DNA of 64,000 nucleotides, taken from the NCBI RefSeq assembly GCF_003946095.1, contig NZ_RHOD01000013.1, positions 1 through 64,000 on the forward strand, in the 5' to 3' direction. Positions 50,532 through 60,650 of the stretch are shown in pieces. The notes beneath the pieces are model-generated. The model had not been told where the DNA came from, searched no databases, and worked only from the letters and a program-made list of their open reading frames with translations. This DNA comes from Levilactobacillus lindianensis. GTDB lineage: Bacteria; Bacillota; Bacilli; Lactobacillales; Lactobacillaceae. Numbering within the stretch: the stretch's first letter is position 1; the number at the start of each line of letters is the position of its first letter. The position numbers were made by a program, and so were the translations under genes.

Positions 50532-50984
50532 TTATTCAAACGCAGCAATGACTTCATTAACACTTTGTGCAGTCTTCAAGCTATCGAGAACGTCGTCGTC
50601 CCCGAGCTTCTTGGCAAATTCAGATAACATCTTGAGGTGGTCTTGCGCCCCTTCCGTTGAATCGGTAACCGCGAATAAGATGACGATGGAAATCTTCTCA
50701 TCATCTAGACTTTCCCATTCGACGGGAGTCGTCAGCGTGGCAATGGCGACGGCGGGTTCAGCAACACTCACGCTGCGACCATGGGGAATCGAGACGCCAT
50801 TCCCAATGCCGGTCACACCTTCGGATTCGCGAACGTACACGTCCTTCAAGAAACCTGCCTCGTCGCTCACCTTGCCAGCTAAGGCCAACTGATGAATCAA
50901 TTCCTTTAAAACTTCATCTTTACTACTTGCCGAACTATTGACGACAATTGCTTTAGGGTCTAACGCTTCCTCTACTACAGTCAT
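50532..50984 (-). CDS. PTS fructose-family EIIA
   Basis: The 150-residue EIIA-2 domain protein has the active His in GNGVSIPHGRS and the TTPVEWESLDDEKISIVILFAV segment (in parts). It starts at ATG 50984 after GAGAGGGAG. It passes phosphate from HPr to the EIIB next door. Confidence 0.92.
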   Translation of the reverse strand: MTVVEEALDPKAIVVNSSASSKDEVLKELIHQLALAGKVSDEAGFLKDVYVRESEGVTGIGNGVSIPHGRSVSVAEPAVAIATLTTPVEWESLDDEKISIVILFAVTDSTEGAQDHLKMLSEFAKKLGDDDVLDSLKTAQSVNEVIAAFE

Positions 50985-50998
50985 GTCTTCTCTCCCTC

Positions 50999-51430
50999 TC
51001 AAATCTCTATGCTGTCTGCCGCCGTCGGTTCCGTTTCAAACAGGGAATCTGCGACGTCGTTGTCCGCCAACTGGCGAACAAAATCAGTGATTCTAAGTAA
51101 TTGATCCTGCGGTGCATCCTTTGCCAACAGTAAGATTACAAGTCCTTCAACTTGATGGCCCGCGGCATCCCAGGTGATCGGGTAGCGCTTACAATTAACC
51201 AACAAAATTTTAGATTGCTTGACAACATCACTTTGACAATGTGGCATCGCCACGCTCTCAGTAATTAACGTTTCCGCTAATCGTTCTCTCTCTTCTAATG
51301 CCGCAGCGGCAACTTCGGGTTCCGTAATCAAGGCTCGGTCCCCCAGTGCCTGACAAACGCGGTTGAATAGCTGTTGTTTGGTTAAGTGCCGCTTAACCAA
51401 AACGGCTTGTGTTTCTTGGCCATCTTTCAT
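50999..51430 (-). CDS. EIIA-2-like protein adjoining the PRD regulator
   Basis: The 143-residue protein has the EIIA-2 shape with the candidate phosphorylated His in ESVAMPHCQS. Its ATG overlaps the stop of the PRD regulator by 4 nt (ATGA), the arrangement expected if a fused EIIA domain had been split from a LicR/MtlR-type regulator. It may act as the regulatory input to the PRD protein, while 50532..50984 serves transport. Confidence 0.8.
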   Translation of the reverse strand: MKDGQETQAVLVKRHLTKQQLFNRVCQALGDRALITEPEVAAAALEERERLAETLITESVAMPHCQSDVVKQSKILLVNCKRYPITWDAAGHQVEGLVILLLAKDAPQDQLLRITDFVRQLADNDVADSLFETEPTAADSIEI

Positions 51431-52923
51431 TTGGTCGCCCCAGAAAGTTTCGTGACAACTTTTCTAATGGCGGTCTGGTCGCGAGTACTAAATAACGCAC
51501 TCACTACGATGACCGGAATCACCTGTTCGTCTCGAATGGGGACGGTTGAGATGATGAAGTCAACGCCCGAATACTGTTCGCGATTGACTTGGTATTGCCG
51601 CATCGACACCACATCATCAATCACGAGTTCCGGTAAGTTCTTGCTAACCTTGACCCGCAGCAACTCGGCAGTTCCCACCCCGGTCGTACAAGCAATCAAG
51701 ATGTGCAACGGCCGCGCGGACTGTTCCACGGCTCGGGCAAAGTAGATACTAATAAAGGCACTCTCATCAACGGGAATCTTCGGTAATTCATAATCCTGCT
51801 CAATCTTCAGAGACGCGGTACAAACCGCATTGAAGATACTCGGGTACTCTTGCTTAATCTGTTCGAGCAACTCATTCGTGGCATGAATGCCATTCTCGAG
51901 GCGATTTAACATCGGCCGAACGTGATTAATCAAGTCGGGTAAAATTGCTTTTCCGTCAATCTCAATTTGCAGTAGCCGACTCACCTGCCGGACGTAATCA
52001 TCGGCAATGAGGATGGCCCGCTGGGGAACAACCTCTGTGCGATCACTAAGGTTCGTGATCCGTGATGATTCTAGATACTCGTAGATAAACGAGATTTCCG
52101 CTTGGGGTAAGTTAACGTGAGCATATTGTTCAATTCTATGGCTCAACACCTCCGCACAGTGTAATAATTCTTTGTTCTGAGTAATGGTACCGGGAACTTG
52201 GTTAGCGGGCAGGGACCCTTTCTGACCAACGTTACGGTACCGGTTGATTAGAATGTAAATATGTGAGAAGAGGTTCACGTCATATGGATAAGGAATCTCG
52301 ATTTCCAAGTCCTTCTCGGCATCGCGAATCAAGTCAATTACGAAGTTGACGTCGACTTGATTCAAAGCGACCTCCGAACGGCTAAAGATATTATCGAAGT
52401 CGATGATGCCAGTCAGGTCGGTCAGCACAGAAATAGCTTGCCGAACTGCTAACTCATCGCCTTGAATCGAAGCTTTCCGATTGGTCCGTTGTAGCCGAAG
52501 CCCGTAGCGGTCAAGCCACTGATTAATAATTTTTTCGTCGTTACTAATCACTGAATCGCTTACATAAAAGTGTTCGTATAAGTACTGAACATCGATAGCT
52601 CGTGGTGACACATAGAGTAAGCGAATCATGACTTGCTTCCGCCGCTTGCTGGGTGACAACGTATCCTCAGAGAGCTTGGCGAGATCATGTTGAACGAACT
52701 GGCCACTTTCATTCAGCGAACGTGACCGGTTAATTTCAACGCCCTTCCCCTTGGCTGTGGTAATCAGCTGGGGAGCACCGACTTTCTCGTTAATATGGGT
52801 GATGGCACGGTAGACCGTCTTGGGAGAAACTTCTAACTCTTCAGATAGTTTCTTTGCCGTAACATAGGAATCTTGCTGGTAGAGCAGATTCATTAACTCA
52901 CGATTAATGTCGGTTTTAACCAT
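51427..52923 (-). CDS. PRD-containing transcriptional regulator (BglG/MtlR-like)
   Basis: The 498-residue protein has two N-terminal helix-turn-helix units (AKKLSEELEVSPKTVYRAI near 24-42; a second near 110-130), two PRD domains (about 180-390) and a C-terminal EIIB-like domain with Cys in ACTTGVGTAELLR. A fused EIIA is missing and encoded separately. Such regulators activate their PTS operon when phosphorylated through the PTS. It leads the operon through to the epimerase gene. Upstream are a cre box and two palindromes. Confidence 0.9.
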   Translation of the reverse strand: MVKTDINRELMNLLYQQDSYVTAKKLSEELEVSPKTVYRAITHINEKVGAPQLITTAKGKGVEINRSRSLNESGQFVQHDLAKLSEDTLSPSKRRKQVMIRLLYVSPRAIDVQYLYEHFYVSDSVISNDEKIINQWLDRYGLRLQRTNRKASIQGDELAVRQAISVLTDLTGIIDFDNIFSRSEVALNQVDVNFVIDLIRDAEKDLEIEIPYPYDVNLFSHIYILINRYRNVGQKGSLPANQVPGTITQNKELLHCAEVLSHRIEQYAHVNLPQAEISFIYEYLESSRITNLSDRTEVVPQRAILIADDYVRQVSRLLQIEIDGKAILPDLINHVRPMLNRLENGIHATNELLEQIKQEYPSIFNAVCTASLKIEQDYELPKIPVDESAFISIYFARAVEQSARPLHILIACTTGVGTAELLRVKVSKNLPELVIDDVVSMRQYQVNREQYSGVDFIISTVPIRDEQVIPVIVVSALFSTRDQTAIRKVVTKLSGATK

Positions 52924-52965
52924 TTGACATGCTCCTTTCTACATAAATAATCATATCATCCATTC

Positions 52966-52982
52966 TGGTAAGCGCTTTCTCA
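52966..52982 (-). promoter_or_regulatory. cre box upstream of the fructose-family PTS operon
   Basis: TGGTAAGCGCTTTCTCA contains the AAGCGCTT core of CcpA sites. It lies 43 bp before the regulator start. Confidence 0.7.
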
Positions 52983-52987
52983 ACTAT

Positions 52988-53005
52988 TGTCCAGAGCACT
53001 GGACA
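52988..53005. promoter_or_regulatory. Perfect palindrome, candidate operator
   Basis: TGTCCAGAGCACTGGACA has 7-bp perfect arms. It lies between the cre box and a second palindrome in the promoter region of the PRD regulator gene. Confidence 0.55.
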
Positions 53006-53007
53006 TT

Positions 53008-53026
53008 GGCCAAAAGCGTTTTGACC
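53008..53026. promoter_or_regulatory. Second palindrome, possible cre or operator
   Basis: GGCCAAAAGCGTTTTGACC has 8-bp arms with one mismatch and an AAAGCGTTT core like a cre box. Confidence 0.5.
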
Positions 53027-53043
53027 ATTGACTATTCGCGTCA

Positions 53044-53079
53044 TAAAAAAAGGGAACAGTCGTTAATGACTGTTTCCCC
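53044..53079 (-). terminator. Terminator of the 53118..55175 regulator gene
   Basis: AGGGAAACAGTC pairs with GACTGTTCCCT, followed by seven T on the minus strand. Confidence 0.9.
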
Positions 53080-53117
53080 TAGGTGGACATCACTTGTCCG
53101 AATTTGACGGCCGTCCG

Positions 53118-55175
53118 CTAAGCCTGCTGCCTAGTGGACTCCCCAATAACCGTTTTTATTTTTGAGTACTCATTTGCTGTTAACAGCTGCTGGTAAAGTC
53201 CCTCGTCTTGGAGTAACGCTAACAATTGGCTCAAGGCGTGGACGTGGGCATCCCGATCCACCGAAGCTAGACCAAAGATAACCTGAAGTCGCTTAGATTG
53301 GCCATTGACTTGCAGGATTGTCGGTTCCTTTAGGATGAGTAGCGACATGCCCAACCGATTAACGCCATCCTCGGGCTTCGCGTGGGCCAACATGACACCT
53401 TCTTTAATCATCATATACGGCCCATTCTCTAAGGTAATCTTGATAATCTGATCCGCATACTTGGTCTGAACTGACCCATCACGTTCCAATGGTGCCATCG
53501 CGGTGTGCACCGCGGCCTGCCAGTCCATTGCCCCGTCGACAAGCTGAATGTGTGGTTCGGTTAGCAGATCGGCCAGAGATGGCCGATCGTTAGGCGTGAC
53601 CGCGGTCTCCGGCTGGACTTGTTGGAAGTAGTCACGCAGACTCGCCGTGAGGCCCTCGAAGTCATCGACACGCGCGTAATCCGTGATGATATCCAAGATT
53701 GCATGGACCAACTTGGTCTCCCGCGAGTTATCCAACAACCCCAATTGACGAAATTCCTGGCTCAGCCGTTGGAAGTCATTAGAAGTCGGAATCGCCTGGA
53801 CCCACAAAACCGGTACGTCTGTCGTTGCCGTCATCTTAGCCGTCGTCAGAACGAGCTTGGGCCCACCATGCGTCAAATCCATCTTCTGAAATTCTTCCAG
53901 ACTAAATGGTTGTGAGAAGCTGATCCCGGGATAACGATCCGAGAGCTGTTGATACAGGATCAGACTCGTCCCGATACCACTGGTACAGACGAGGATCACG
54001 TCAGGCTGCTTCTCTGAATCGAGCCAATCCGGTGAAATGCGTTTCACTTCACCACCGAAGTACACCGCAATCAAGGCCAACTCATCACTGGAAACCGGAG
54101 ACTGTAGAAAGTCTTCAAAGGGTTTCAGGGCGTACTTAGTCAGACTCATCAGGTAACTATATTCCAACTTCACATCCGTCAGATTGGCATTGTGGTATTG
54201 AACGTTATATTTAATTCGAAAATAAGTAGAGTACAGGTGAGTGGCTAACGCCCCGAGAAAGGCCTCCGTAACGAGATCAATTCCAGAAACGGAACTGAAG
54301 CGCTGGGCCACTTTTTTCGTGGTGGTCAGGAGTTGTTTACTGAATTGACCGTCCTCATTGACCTGTTGTAACTGACCGGCCAGCAGGAGTTTTCTGAGAT
54401 TGCCAACCTCGGCTGAGGTAACCCGACCATATTGGGCTAAGAGGGCTTCACACCACTGACTGTACCGATCCAGCGGATAATTGCTGGCACCGGTTAGCTC
54501 GCGATCACGGTCCCGCAATCGGGCCAACAACCAGGTGAGATACCAGATTAGGAGCTGTGCGGCATCGCCACTGTATGAATTGCCAGTTTCCACTTGTAAC
54601 TGGGCCAATTGTTCCGTGACCGTTTGGAGATGCGGTAACTGGCGGATCTGCTGAATAATCAACGGGTTCTGCTGAGCCAGCTGTTGGTAGACCCATTGCC
54701 GCTGGGCGCCTTCGCTTCCCACCAAGGCCTTTCCGTGACTCGTATTGATAACCTCTGTATCCGCGGGAAGATTAGGCGTGAGCTCACGAAAATCCTTAAT
54801 GACGGTATTCTTGGAGACCGCTAAGTGCTCTGAGAGGTTCACCAGTGAAAGATGCGGGTTGTGCTGGATGAGAGCCCAGATAATCATTTGACGCCGCTCA
54901 TCGGCATTTAAGACGGGTCGTGTGTCGGCCTGGTTGTGTTCTTGAAGATCATCCAGCGTTGATTGCGTCAGGAAGTACCCCCCCTGAGCCAGTCGCTGAA
55001 TATCATCCAACCCCAGGGCCTTTAGCGCCTCGTTGGTCTGCTTCAACCAGTAGAATACACTGCGCCGGGAGAGGCTCATCTTATCCTCGAGATCAGCCAC
55101 CGTTTTATATTTTTTACCCTCGGCCAAAATGGAAACCAAGAGGTTGATTTGACCTTTTTCACTAATGCTTAGCAT
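53118..55175 (-). CDS. PRD-containing PTS-controlled regulator with fused EIIB and EIIA domains (MtlR/LicR type)
   Basis: The 685-residue protein has an N-terminal helix-turn-helix (MSLSRRSVFYWLK near 33-45), a second near 107-130 (LAVSKNTVIKDF), two PRD domains (about 180-390), an EIIB-like domain with Cys in VCTSGIGTS (near 398) and a C-terminal EIIA domain with the His in AHAKPEDGVN (near 615). The EIIA part closely resembles the ascorbate EIIA at 60950..61399, so it probably controls that locus. It lies after the transketolase-enzyme I unit with its own terminator. Confidence 0.9.
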   Translation of the reverse strand: MLSISEKGQINLLVSILAEGKKYKTVADLEDKMSLSRRSVFYWLKQTNEALKALGLDDIQRLAQGGYFLTQSTLDDLQEHNQADTRPVLNADERRQMIIWALIQHNPHLSLVNLSEHLAVSKNTVIKDFRELTPNLPADTEVINTSHGKALVGSEGAQRQWVYQQLAQQNPLIIQQIRQLPHLQTVTEQLAQLQVETGNSYSGDAAQLLIWYLTWLLARLRDRDRELTGASNYPLDRYSQWCEALLAQYGRVTSAEVGNLRKLLLAGQLQQVNEDGQFSKQLLTTTKKVAQRFSSVSGIDLVTEAFLGALATHLYSTYFRIKYNVQYHNANLTDVKLEYSYLMSLTKYALKPFEDFLQSPVSSDELALIAVYFGGEVKRISPDWLDSEKQPDVILVCTSGIGTSLILYQQLSDRYPGISFSQPFSLEEFQKMDLTHGGPKLVLTTAKMTATTDVPVLWVQAIPTSNDFQRLSQEFRQLGLLDNSRETKLVHAILDIITDYARVDDFEGLTASLRDYFQQVQPETAVTPNDRPSLADLLTEPHIQLVDGAMDWQAAVHTAMAPLERDGSVQTKYADQIIKITLENGPYMMIKEGVMLAHAKPEDGVNRLGMSLLILKEPTILQVNGQSKRLQVIFGLASVDRDAHVHALSQLLALLQDEGLYQQLLTANEYSKIKTVIGESTRQQA

Positions 55176-55359
55176 CGTCTGCCCCCCTCAATTCTCGTGG
55201 CGGGTTCGCCCAACTTCGAAACCCCAATCGGATTTAAGTCCATTTCCAAGGCGTTGGCCCCCGCAACTGATCGACCTGTTAAAGACTCAATTGTTATTGA
55301 TTGTACCACGCCTAATCACGTTCCGCCGCGATCAAAGGTTCAAAAATAACTAAGAAACA

Positions 55360-55400
55360 CAAAACGTATGACGCCAAAGACACTTGGCAACCATACGCTT
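55360..55400 (-). terminator. Terminator of the ptsI-containing operon
   Basis: AGCGTATG pairs with CATACGTT around an inner TTGCCAAGTG/CTTTGGCG stem, followed by TTGTGTTTC on the minus strand. Confidence 0.65.
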
Positions 55401-55428
55401 TATGAAAATTATTCTTTTTCACTCGTGA

Positions 55429-57153
55429 TTAAGCCTGAAGGTGCTTTTCCACGAGAGCCTTGACCTCTTCATTGGTCTGGCAGGTTGTGACGGCTTCGTC
55501 AACAACCTTAGCCCAATCAGTGGTGTCAATATTCTTCATTTCACTCCGAACCCGTAGGACAGAGGTAGCACTCATCGAGTATTCGTCGAGACCCATCCCC
55601 ATCAACAGCGGTACGGCAATCTTGTCACCGGCCATTTCACCACACATCGCCGCAATCTTACCTTCCTTGTGAGCAGCCTCAATTACGTTCTTAATCAGCC
55701 GCAGTAAGGCAGGATTGTAAGGCTGGTAGAGGTAGGAAACGTGTTCGTTCCCCCGGTCAGCAGCAAAGGTGTATTGGATCAGGTCATTGGTCCCAATACT
55801 AAAGAAGTCAACTTCCTTGGCAAATTGGTCCGCAAAGACTGCAGAGGCTGGAATTTCAACCATCATCCCCAGCTTGATCTTATCCGCCACGGGAACCCCA
55901 GCGGCAACCAACTTGGCCTTTTCTTCTGAAAAGACCTTCTTGGCTGCGCGGAATTCATCCAGCGTTGCAATCATTGGGAACATAATCCGAATCTCACCGT
56001 AGTGGGAAGCCCGGATTAATGCCCGTAACTGCGTTCTGAAGATTTCTTGCCGGTCCAACGAAATTCGAATCGCCCGGTAACCCAAGAATGGGTTCATTTC
56101 TTCAGGAAGTGGTAAGTATGGGAGGTGCTTATCCCCACCAATATCCATCGTCCGAATGACCACTGGTTTACCCTTCATGGCCTCAGCCACGGACTTGTAA
56201 GCCTCGAACTGGTCATCTTCGGATGGTAACTTATCACTGTTCATGTAAAGAAATTCCGTCCGGAACAGTCCAACTGCTTCGGCCCCGGCATCAACCACAG
56301 CGCTGATGTCGTCTGGAGTTCCGATGTTAGCGGCAACTTCGAAATGCTTGCCATCTTTAGAAACAGACGCCGCATCCTTCAATTTCCGCCATTCGGCACG
56401 CTCCTGAGCGTAGTGCTTAGCCTGTTCCTGATACTGCTGAACTTCAGCCTTATCGGGAGCGACCAGAGCAAATCCATCCAACCCATTCAACACGAGGAGA
56501 TCCCCGTCCTGAACCTCTTGGGTGGCCTTTTCAGTCCCAACCACCGCTGGGACTTCCAAGGTCCGTGACATGATAGCTGAGTGACTCGTCCGACCACCGA
56601 GATCCGTCAGGAAACCTTTAACGAACTGGGTATCCATCTGGGCGGTATCGGAAGGTGTCAAATCGTGAGCGATCACGATGACGGGTTCGTTAATCAATGC
56701 TGGGTTAGGCAGTGCCTTCCCAAGCAAATGACTCAAGACACGCTTCGTGACATCCTTAACATCGGCTGCCCGTTCTTGCATGTACTTGTTATCCGTCATG
56801 CCTTCGAAGATGGTAATGAATTGGTCCGTGACCTCTTTCAAAGCCTCTTCAGCGTTGATCTTTTGATCCTTAATGAGCTGTTCAATTTGACCAGTCATTT
56901 CAGGATCGGCCAGAATCGTCATGTGGGCATCGAAAACTTCGGCTTCACTCTCGCCGAGGTTCTGCGCTGCCTTGTCGCGAATAACCTTCAAGTCATCCGT
57001 CGAGTCACTCATGGCTTGAGTCAGACGCTTGATTTCGGCGTCCACATCCGTCACTGACTTTTTCTCAAAGCTCAGGTCTGGGTCAACCAGGCGATAAGCC
57101 TTGGCGATCCCAATCCCATCACTTGCTGCAATACCTGTAATTCTCTTTGACAT
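55429..57153 (-). CDS. ptsI: PTS enzyme I (phosphoenolpyruvate-protein phosphotransferase)
   Basis: The 574-residue protein has full enzyme I length: N-terminal HPr-binding part, phosphorylated His in [12 protein letters not shown] (near 190), PEP-binding domain with [21 protein letters not shown] and the Cys motif [10 protein letters not shown] (near 502). It transfers phosphate from PEP to HPr. There is no ptsH next to it; it is instead the last gene of the ascorbate PTS-transketolase operon. It could be the only enzyme I of the genome moved here or a second, dedicated copy. The ATG at 57153 follows GAGGTG. Confidence 0.93.
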   Translation of the reverse strand: MSKRITGIAASDGIGIAKAYRLVDPDLSFEKKSVTDVDAEIKRLTQAMSDSTDDLKVIRDKAAQNLGESEAEVFDAHMTILADPEMTGQIEQLIKDQKINAEEALKEVTDQFITIFEGMTDNKYMQERAADVKDVTKRVLSHLLGKALPNPALINEPVIVIAHDLTPSDTAQMDTQFVKGFLTDLGGRTSHSAIMSRTLEVPAVVGTEKATQEVQDGDLLVLNGLDGFALVAPDKAEVQQYQEQAKHYAQERAEWRKLKDAASVSKDGKHFEVAANIGTPDDISAVVDAGAEAVGLFRTEFLYMNSDKLPSEDDQFEAYKSVAEAMKGKPVVIRTMDIGGDKHLPYLPLPEEMNPFLGYRAIRISLDRQEIFRTQLRALIRASHYGEIRIMFPMIATLDEFRAAKKVFSEEKAKLVAAGVPVADKIKLGMMVEIPASAVFADQFAKEVDFFSIGTNDLIQYTFAADRGNEHVSYLYQPYNPALLRLIKNVIEAAHKEGKIAAMCGEMAGDKIAVPLLMGMGLDEYSMSATSVLRVRSEMKNIDTTDWAKVVDEAVTTCQTNEEVKALVEKHLQA

Positions 57154-57174
57154 GTCTGCCTTCACCTCAAATGC

Positions 57175-59199
57175 TTATTCCGACTTCTTCCACAATTCTT
57201 CGTACTTCTTAACAATAGTTTCCGCATTAAAGCCGAAGTGTTCAATGATGTCTGGACCCTTACCACTCAATCCGAAGGTATCGATCCCAATGTTGGCACC
57301 CTTTAAGCCGGTGTACTTACCCCAGCCAAAGGTACTGTCCATTTCAATCGAGATCCGCTTGTCAACCTTTGGTGGCAAGACAGAGTTCTTGTAGTCTTCA
57401 CTCTGTTGGTCGAAGAGTTCGACACTTGGAATGGAAACCACGGAAACATCGTATTGCTTTTCCCGTAAGGCGGTTTGGGCCTTCAATGCTAATTGAACTT
57501 CGGAACCAGTGGCCATCAAAATACCATCTGAGTCTTCGTTCTTAGCTGGCGAAACCACGTAGCCCCCACGAGCAACGTCTTCTGGACGTGTTTGTTCCAG
57601 CAGAGGTAACCCTTGACGAGAAAGAACCAGAACCGTTGGCTTGTCGGTAGTGTTGGCAATCGTTTGCCATGCCCCTAACATTTCGTGAGCATCGGCAGGA
57701 CGAATGACATTCACATTTGGAATAGCCCGTAAACCAGCCAATTGTTCGATTGGTTCATGAGTTGGGCCATCTTCACCAACGGCAATCGTATCATGCGTGA
57801 AGATGAAGGTAACTGGGAGTCCTTGTAAGGCAGCTAAACGAATAGCAGCCTTCATGTAGTCGGAGAAGGTGAAGAAGGTTGACCCGTATACACGAGAACC
57901 ACCATGTAAAGTCATCCCGTTCAAGGCAGTGGCTTCACCGAATTCACGAACACCAAACCAAACATTATCGTTGGCTGGTTCGTCAGGGTTAAAGCGACCT
58001 TCGTTCTTCAACTGGGTCTTGTTACTTGAGAACAAGTCGGCAGCACCACCCCAGAAGTTCGGATTGTACTTGGAGATTTGTTGCATCAATTCTGAGTTGC
58101 TGACACGAGTGGCAACTTCCTTACCAATCGTCTCATCGCTCAACTTAACTTGGCTCATATCCAACTTAGGCCCTACTTCAGGCGTAAAGTCAGCAGCCAA
58201 CTTAGGTTCGTTACGTTGGTAATTCGTGTAGAGTTCTGTCCAGTCATGATGAGCGGACGTCCCACGTTCTTCAATACCCTGCTTGAACTGGGCATAAGCG
58301 TCTTCAGAAACGGAGAATGGGGTCTGACTCCAGTGATAGAATTCCTTCGTCTTTTTGACGTTTTCGGCACCTAGAGCGGAACCGTGAACTTTGTTCGTCC
58401 CGGCTTCTGGTGAACCATGACCAATTTCGGTCTTAACTTCAATGATCGTTGGTTGTGCTGAACGCTTAGCTTCGTTGATGGCGTTGTTGATGGCTGCTAA
58501 GTCTTCCCCGTCTTCGACGAAGAGATAGTTCCAGCCAGCACCCTTGAAGCGGTAGCTTTGCGTTTCCACAGAACCATTAGCCAACGGTCCATCCAACGTA
58601 ATGTCATTTGAATCGTAGAGCACGATTAACTTGTTCAGTTTTTCTTTACCAGCGATGTTGATGGCTTCTTGACTGATACCTTCCATCAAGTCCCCATCAC
58701 CAACGATTGAATACGTCCAGTGATCGATTAAGTCGTAATCTGCCGTGTTGTACTTAGCTGCTAAATGCTTTTCAGCTAAGGCCATCCCGACAGCCATTCC
58801 GATCCCTTGGCCCAGTGGCCCAGTCGTTGCGTCAACACCTGGGGTGTGACCATATTCAGGATGTCCTGGCGTTAATGAACCCATCTGCCGAAATTGCTTT
58901 AAGTCATCCATCTTAACCGCATACCCACTCATGTGAAGTAAGCTGTAAAGTAAGGCTGACCCATGACCAGCTGAAAGAACAAACCGGTCACGGTTGATCC
59001 AGTTAGGACGCTTAGGATCAGTCGTCATGTGGTAATTCCATAAAACATAAGCCATTGGAGCAGCATCTAAACACAAGCCTGGGTGCCCTGACTTAGCCTT
59101 TTCAATCATATCCACACTTAACATTCTTAAAGTATTAACAGCTAATTCGTCTTTCTCTGTGAAGTTCGCTTGGACTTCGCTTACGCCTGTCTTTGTCAT
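57175..59199 (-). CDS. tkt: Transketolase, copy 1
   Basis: The 674-residue protein has the full transketolase layout: KSGHPGLCLDAAPMAYVLW, the TPP motif GDGDLMEGISQEA with its later Asn, GHGSPEAGTNKVHGSALG and the pyrimidine domain with FTHDTIAVGEDGPTHEP (in parts near 455-475). It exchanges two-carbon units between pentose phosphates. It sits between ulaA and ptsI, so it should process the sugar acid or pentose entering by this PTS. It is about 70% similar by eye to copy 2 at the window end. Confidence 0.95.
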   Translation of the reverse strand: MTKTGVSEVQANFTEKDELAVNTLRMLSVDMIEKAKSGHPGLCLDAAPMAYVLWNYHMTTDPKRPNWINRDRFVLSAGHGSALLYSLLHMSGYAVKMDDLKQFRQMGSLTPGHPEYGHTPGVDATTGPLGQGIGMAVGMALAEKHLAAKYNTADYDLIDHWTYSIVGDGDLMEGISQEAINIAGKEKLNKLIVLYDSNDITLDGPLANGSVETQSYRFKGAGWNYLFVEDGEDLAAINNAINEAKRSAQPTIIEVKTEIGHGSPEAGTNKVHGSALGAENVKKTKEFYHWSQTPFSVSEDAYAQFKQGIEERGTSAHHDWTELYTNYQRNEPKLAADFTPEVGPKLDMSQVKLSDETIGKEVATRVSNSELMQQISKYNPNFWGGAADLFSSNKTQLKNEGRFNPDEPANDNVWFGVREFGEATALNGMTLHGGSRVYGSTFFTFSDYMKAAIRLAALQGLPVTFIFTHDTIAVGEDGPTHEPIEQLAGLRAIPNVNVIRPADAHEMLGAWQTIANTTDKPTVLVLSRQGLPLLEQTRPEDVARGGYVVSPAKNEDSDGILMATGSEVQLALKAQTALREKQYDVSVVSIPSVELFDQQSEDYKNSVLPPKVDKRISIEMDSTFGWGKYTGLKGANIGIDTFGLSGKGPDIIEHFGFNAETIVKKYEELWKKSE

Positions 59200-59252
59200 T
59201 AACGATTACTCCTTATCCTTGGACTAAAATTTTAAAAAATGATTCTCTAGAT

Positions 59253-60617
59253 TTAACCTTCGGCCTTAGCCTTCTTGTTGCTCTTGAGGAAGAAAGACCA
59301 AATAATAACAACAATTGTAAAGCCGATGATACCGGCGATAACAGCAGCTTCACCGTAGTGACCCAAGTTACCAAGTAAGATACCTGGTACCAAGTAGTCG
59401 GTATCGGCGAAAGTTGAAGCAGCCATCTTCAAACCACCCAGAACAGGCAGAATCAATAATGGTAACCAACTAATCAACAAACTGTTAACGGCAGAACCAA
59501 TGATGGCCCCACGACGTCCACCGGTAGCGTTCCCGTAAATCCCAGCGGCACCCCCACAGAAGAAGTGACCAACAACACCAGGGATAATAACGGTTGACCC
59601 CATAGCGATCATCCCGAACATACTCAAAGTCCCGACGATAAAGCTGACGAAGAAACCAATCAGCAAAGCGTTAGGTGCGTATGGGAAGATGATAGGAACA
59701 TCCAAGGCTGGCTTGGCATTTGGAACCAACTTCGTTGCGATCCCTTGGAAGGCTGGCACAATTTCACCTAAGATCATCCGAACACCGGCTAAAACAACGT
59801 AGAAACCAGCGGCGAAAGTCCCGGCTTGAGTCAATGCGTAAATTAAGTAGTTAGTGCCTGAGCTCAACTTCGTTTCAACGAAATGTGGACCTGAAACTAA
59901 AGCTAATACTAAGTAAACAATAGCCATAACCAATGTAATAGAAACGGTTGAGTCCCGTAAGAAGCTTAAGCCCTTAGGAACATTGATGTCTTCAGTAGAC
60001 TTCTTGGAGTTACCGAACCACTTACCCATCAAACCGGCAGTTGCATAACCAATGTTACCCGTGTGCCCCATGGCAACGGCGTCACCACCAGTAATCTTAC
60101 GCATAAATGGTTGACACAATGCTGGCGTAACAGTTAACAAAGTCCCTTCAAACAACCCACCTAAGAGAATCGTGGTTGCACCGGCCTTCATCCCAGTAGA
60201 AATCAGGATAACGGCAGTTAAACAAGAAACATAAAGCATTGCTTGACCCGTTAAGAAGATGTACTTGAACTTCGTGAAACGTGCCAACAGAACGTTGACA
60301 ATCATCCCAACGAACATGATCAAAGCGGTCGTGGTCCCATACTGTTGTAACGCAATGGCCACAACGGCTTCGTTAGAAGGAACAACCCCTTGAACGTGTA
60401 AGGCGAACTTAAACATAGAAGCGAATGGTGCCAATGAATTTGATAAGATACCGGCACCACCGGTCAGGACCAAGAACCCAACGAAGGTCTTAACAGTCCC
60501 TTCCATAATCTTAGTTCCTGGCTTCTTTTGAAGTGCCAACCCTAGACATGCAATCAACCCAACTAGGATGGCAGGTGTACTAACGATAGAAACAATAAAA
60601 TTAATAACTGCTTGCAT
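59253..60617 (-). CDS. ulaA: PTS ascorbate-family EIIC permease (UlaA/SgaT type)
   Basis: The 454-residue membrane protein has about eleven hydrophobic segments. Family motifs seen are LQKKPGTKIMEGTVKTFVGF (near 29-48), GHTGNIGYATAGLMGK and GNATGGRRGAIIGS. It imports L-ascorbate or a related sugar acid with EIIB and EIIA encoded just upstream. No UlaG lactonase or UlaD/E/F genes are in the window, so the exact substrate is open. Confidence 0.9.
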   Translation of the reverse strand: MQAVINFIVSIVSTPAILVGLIACLGLALQKKPGTKIMEGTVKTFVGFLVLTGGAGILSNSLAPFASMFKFALHVQGVVPSNEAVVAIALQQYGTTTALIMFVGMIVNVLLARFTKFKYIFLTGQAMLYVSCLTAVILISTGMKAGATTILLGGLFEGTLLTVTPALCQPFMRKITGGDAVAMGHTGNIGYATAGLMGKWFGNSKKSTEDINVPKGLSFLRDSTVSITLVMAIVYLVLALVSGPHFVETKLSSGTNYLIYALTQAGTFAAGFYVVLAGVRMILGEIVPAFQGIATKLVPNAKPALDVPIIFPYAPNALLIGFFVSFIVGTLSMFGMIAMGSTVIIPGVVGHFFCGGAAGIYGNATGGRRGAIIGSAVNSLLISWLPLLILPVLGGLKMAASTFADTDYLVPGILLGNLGHYGEAAVIAGIIGFTIVVIIWSFFLKSNKKAKAEG

Positions 60618-60650
60618 AATTGCTATTCCTCCAATCTAACGTTAAAAACA

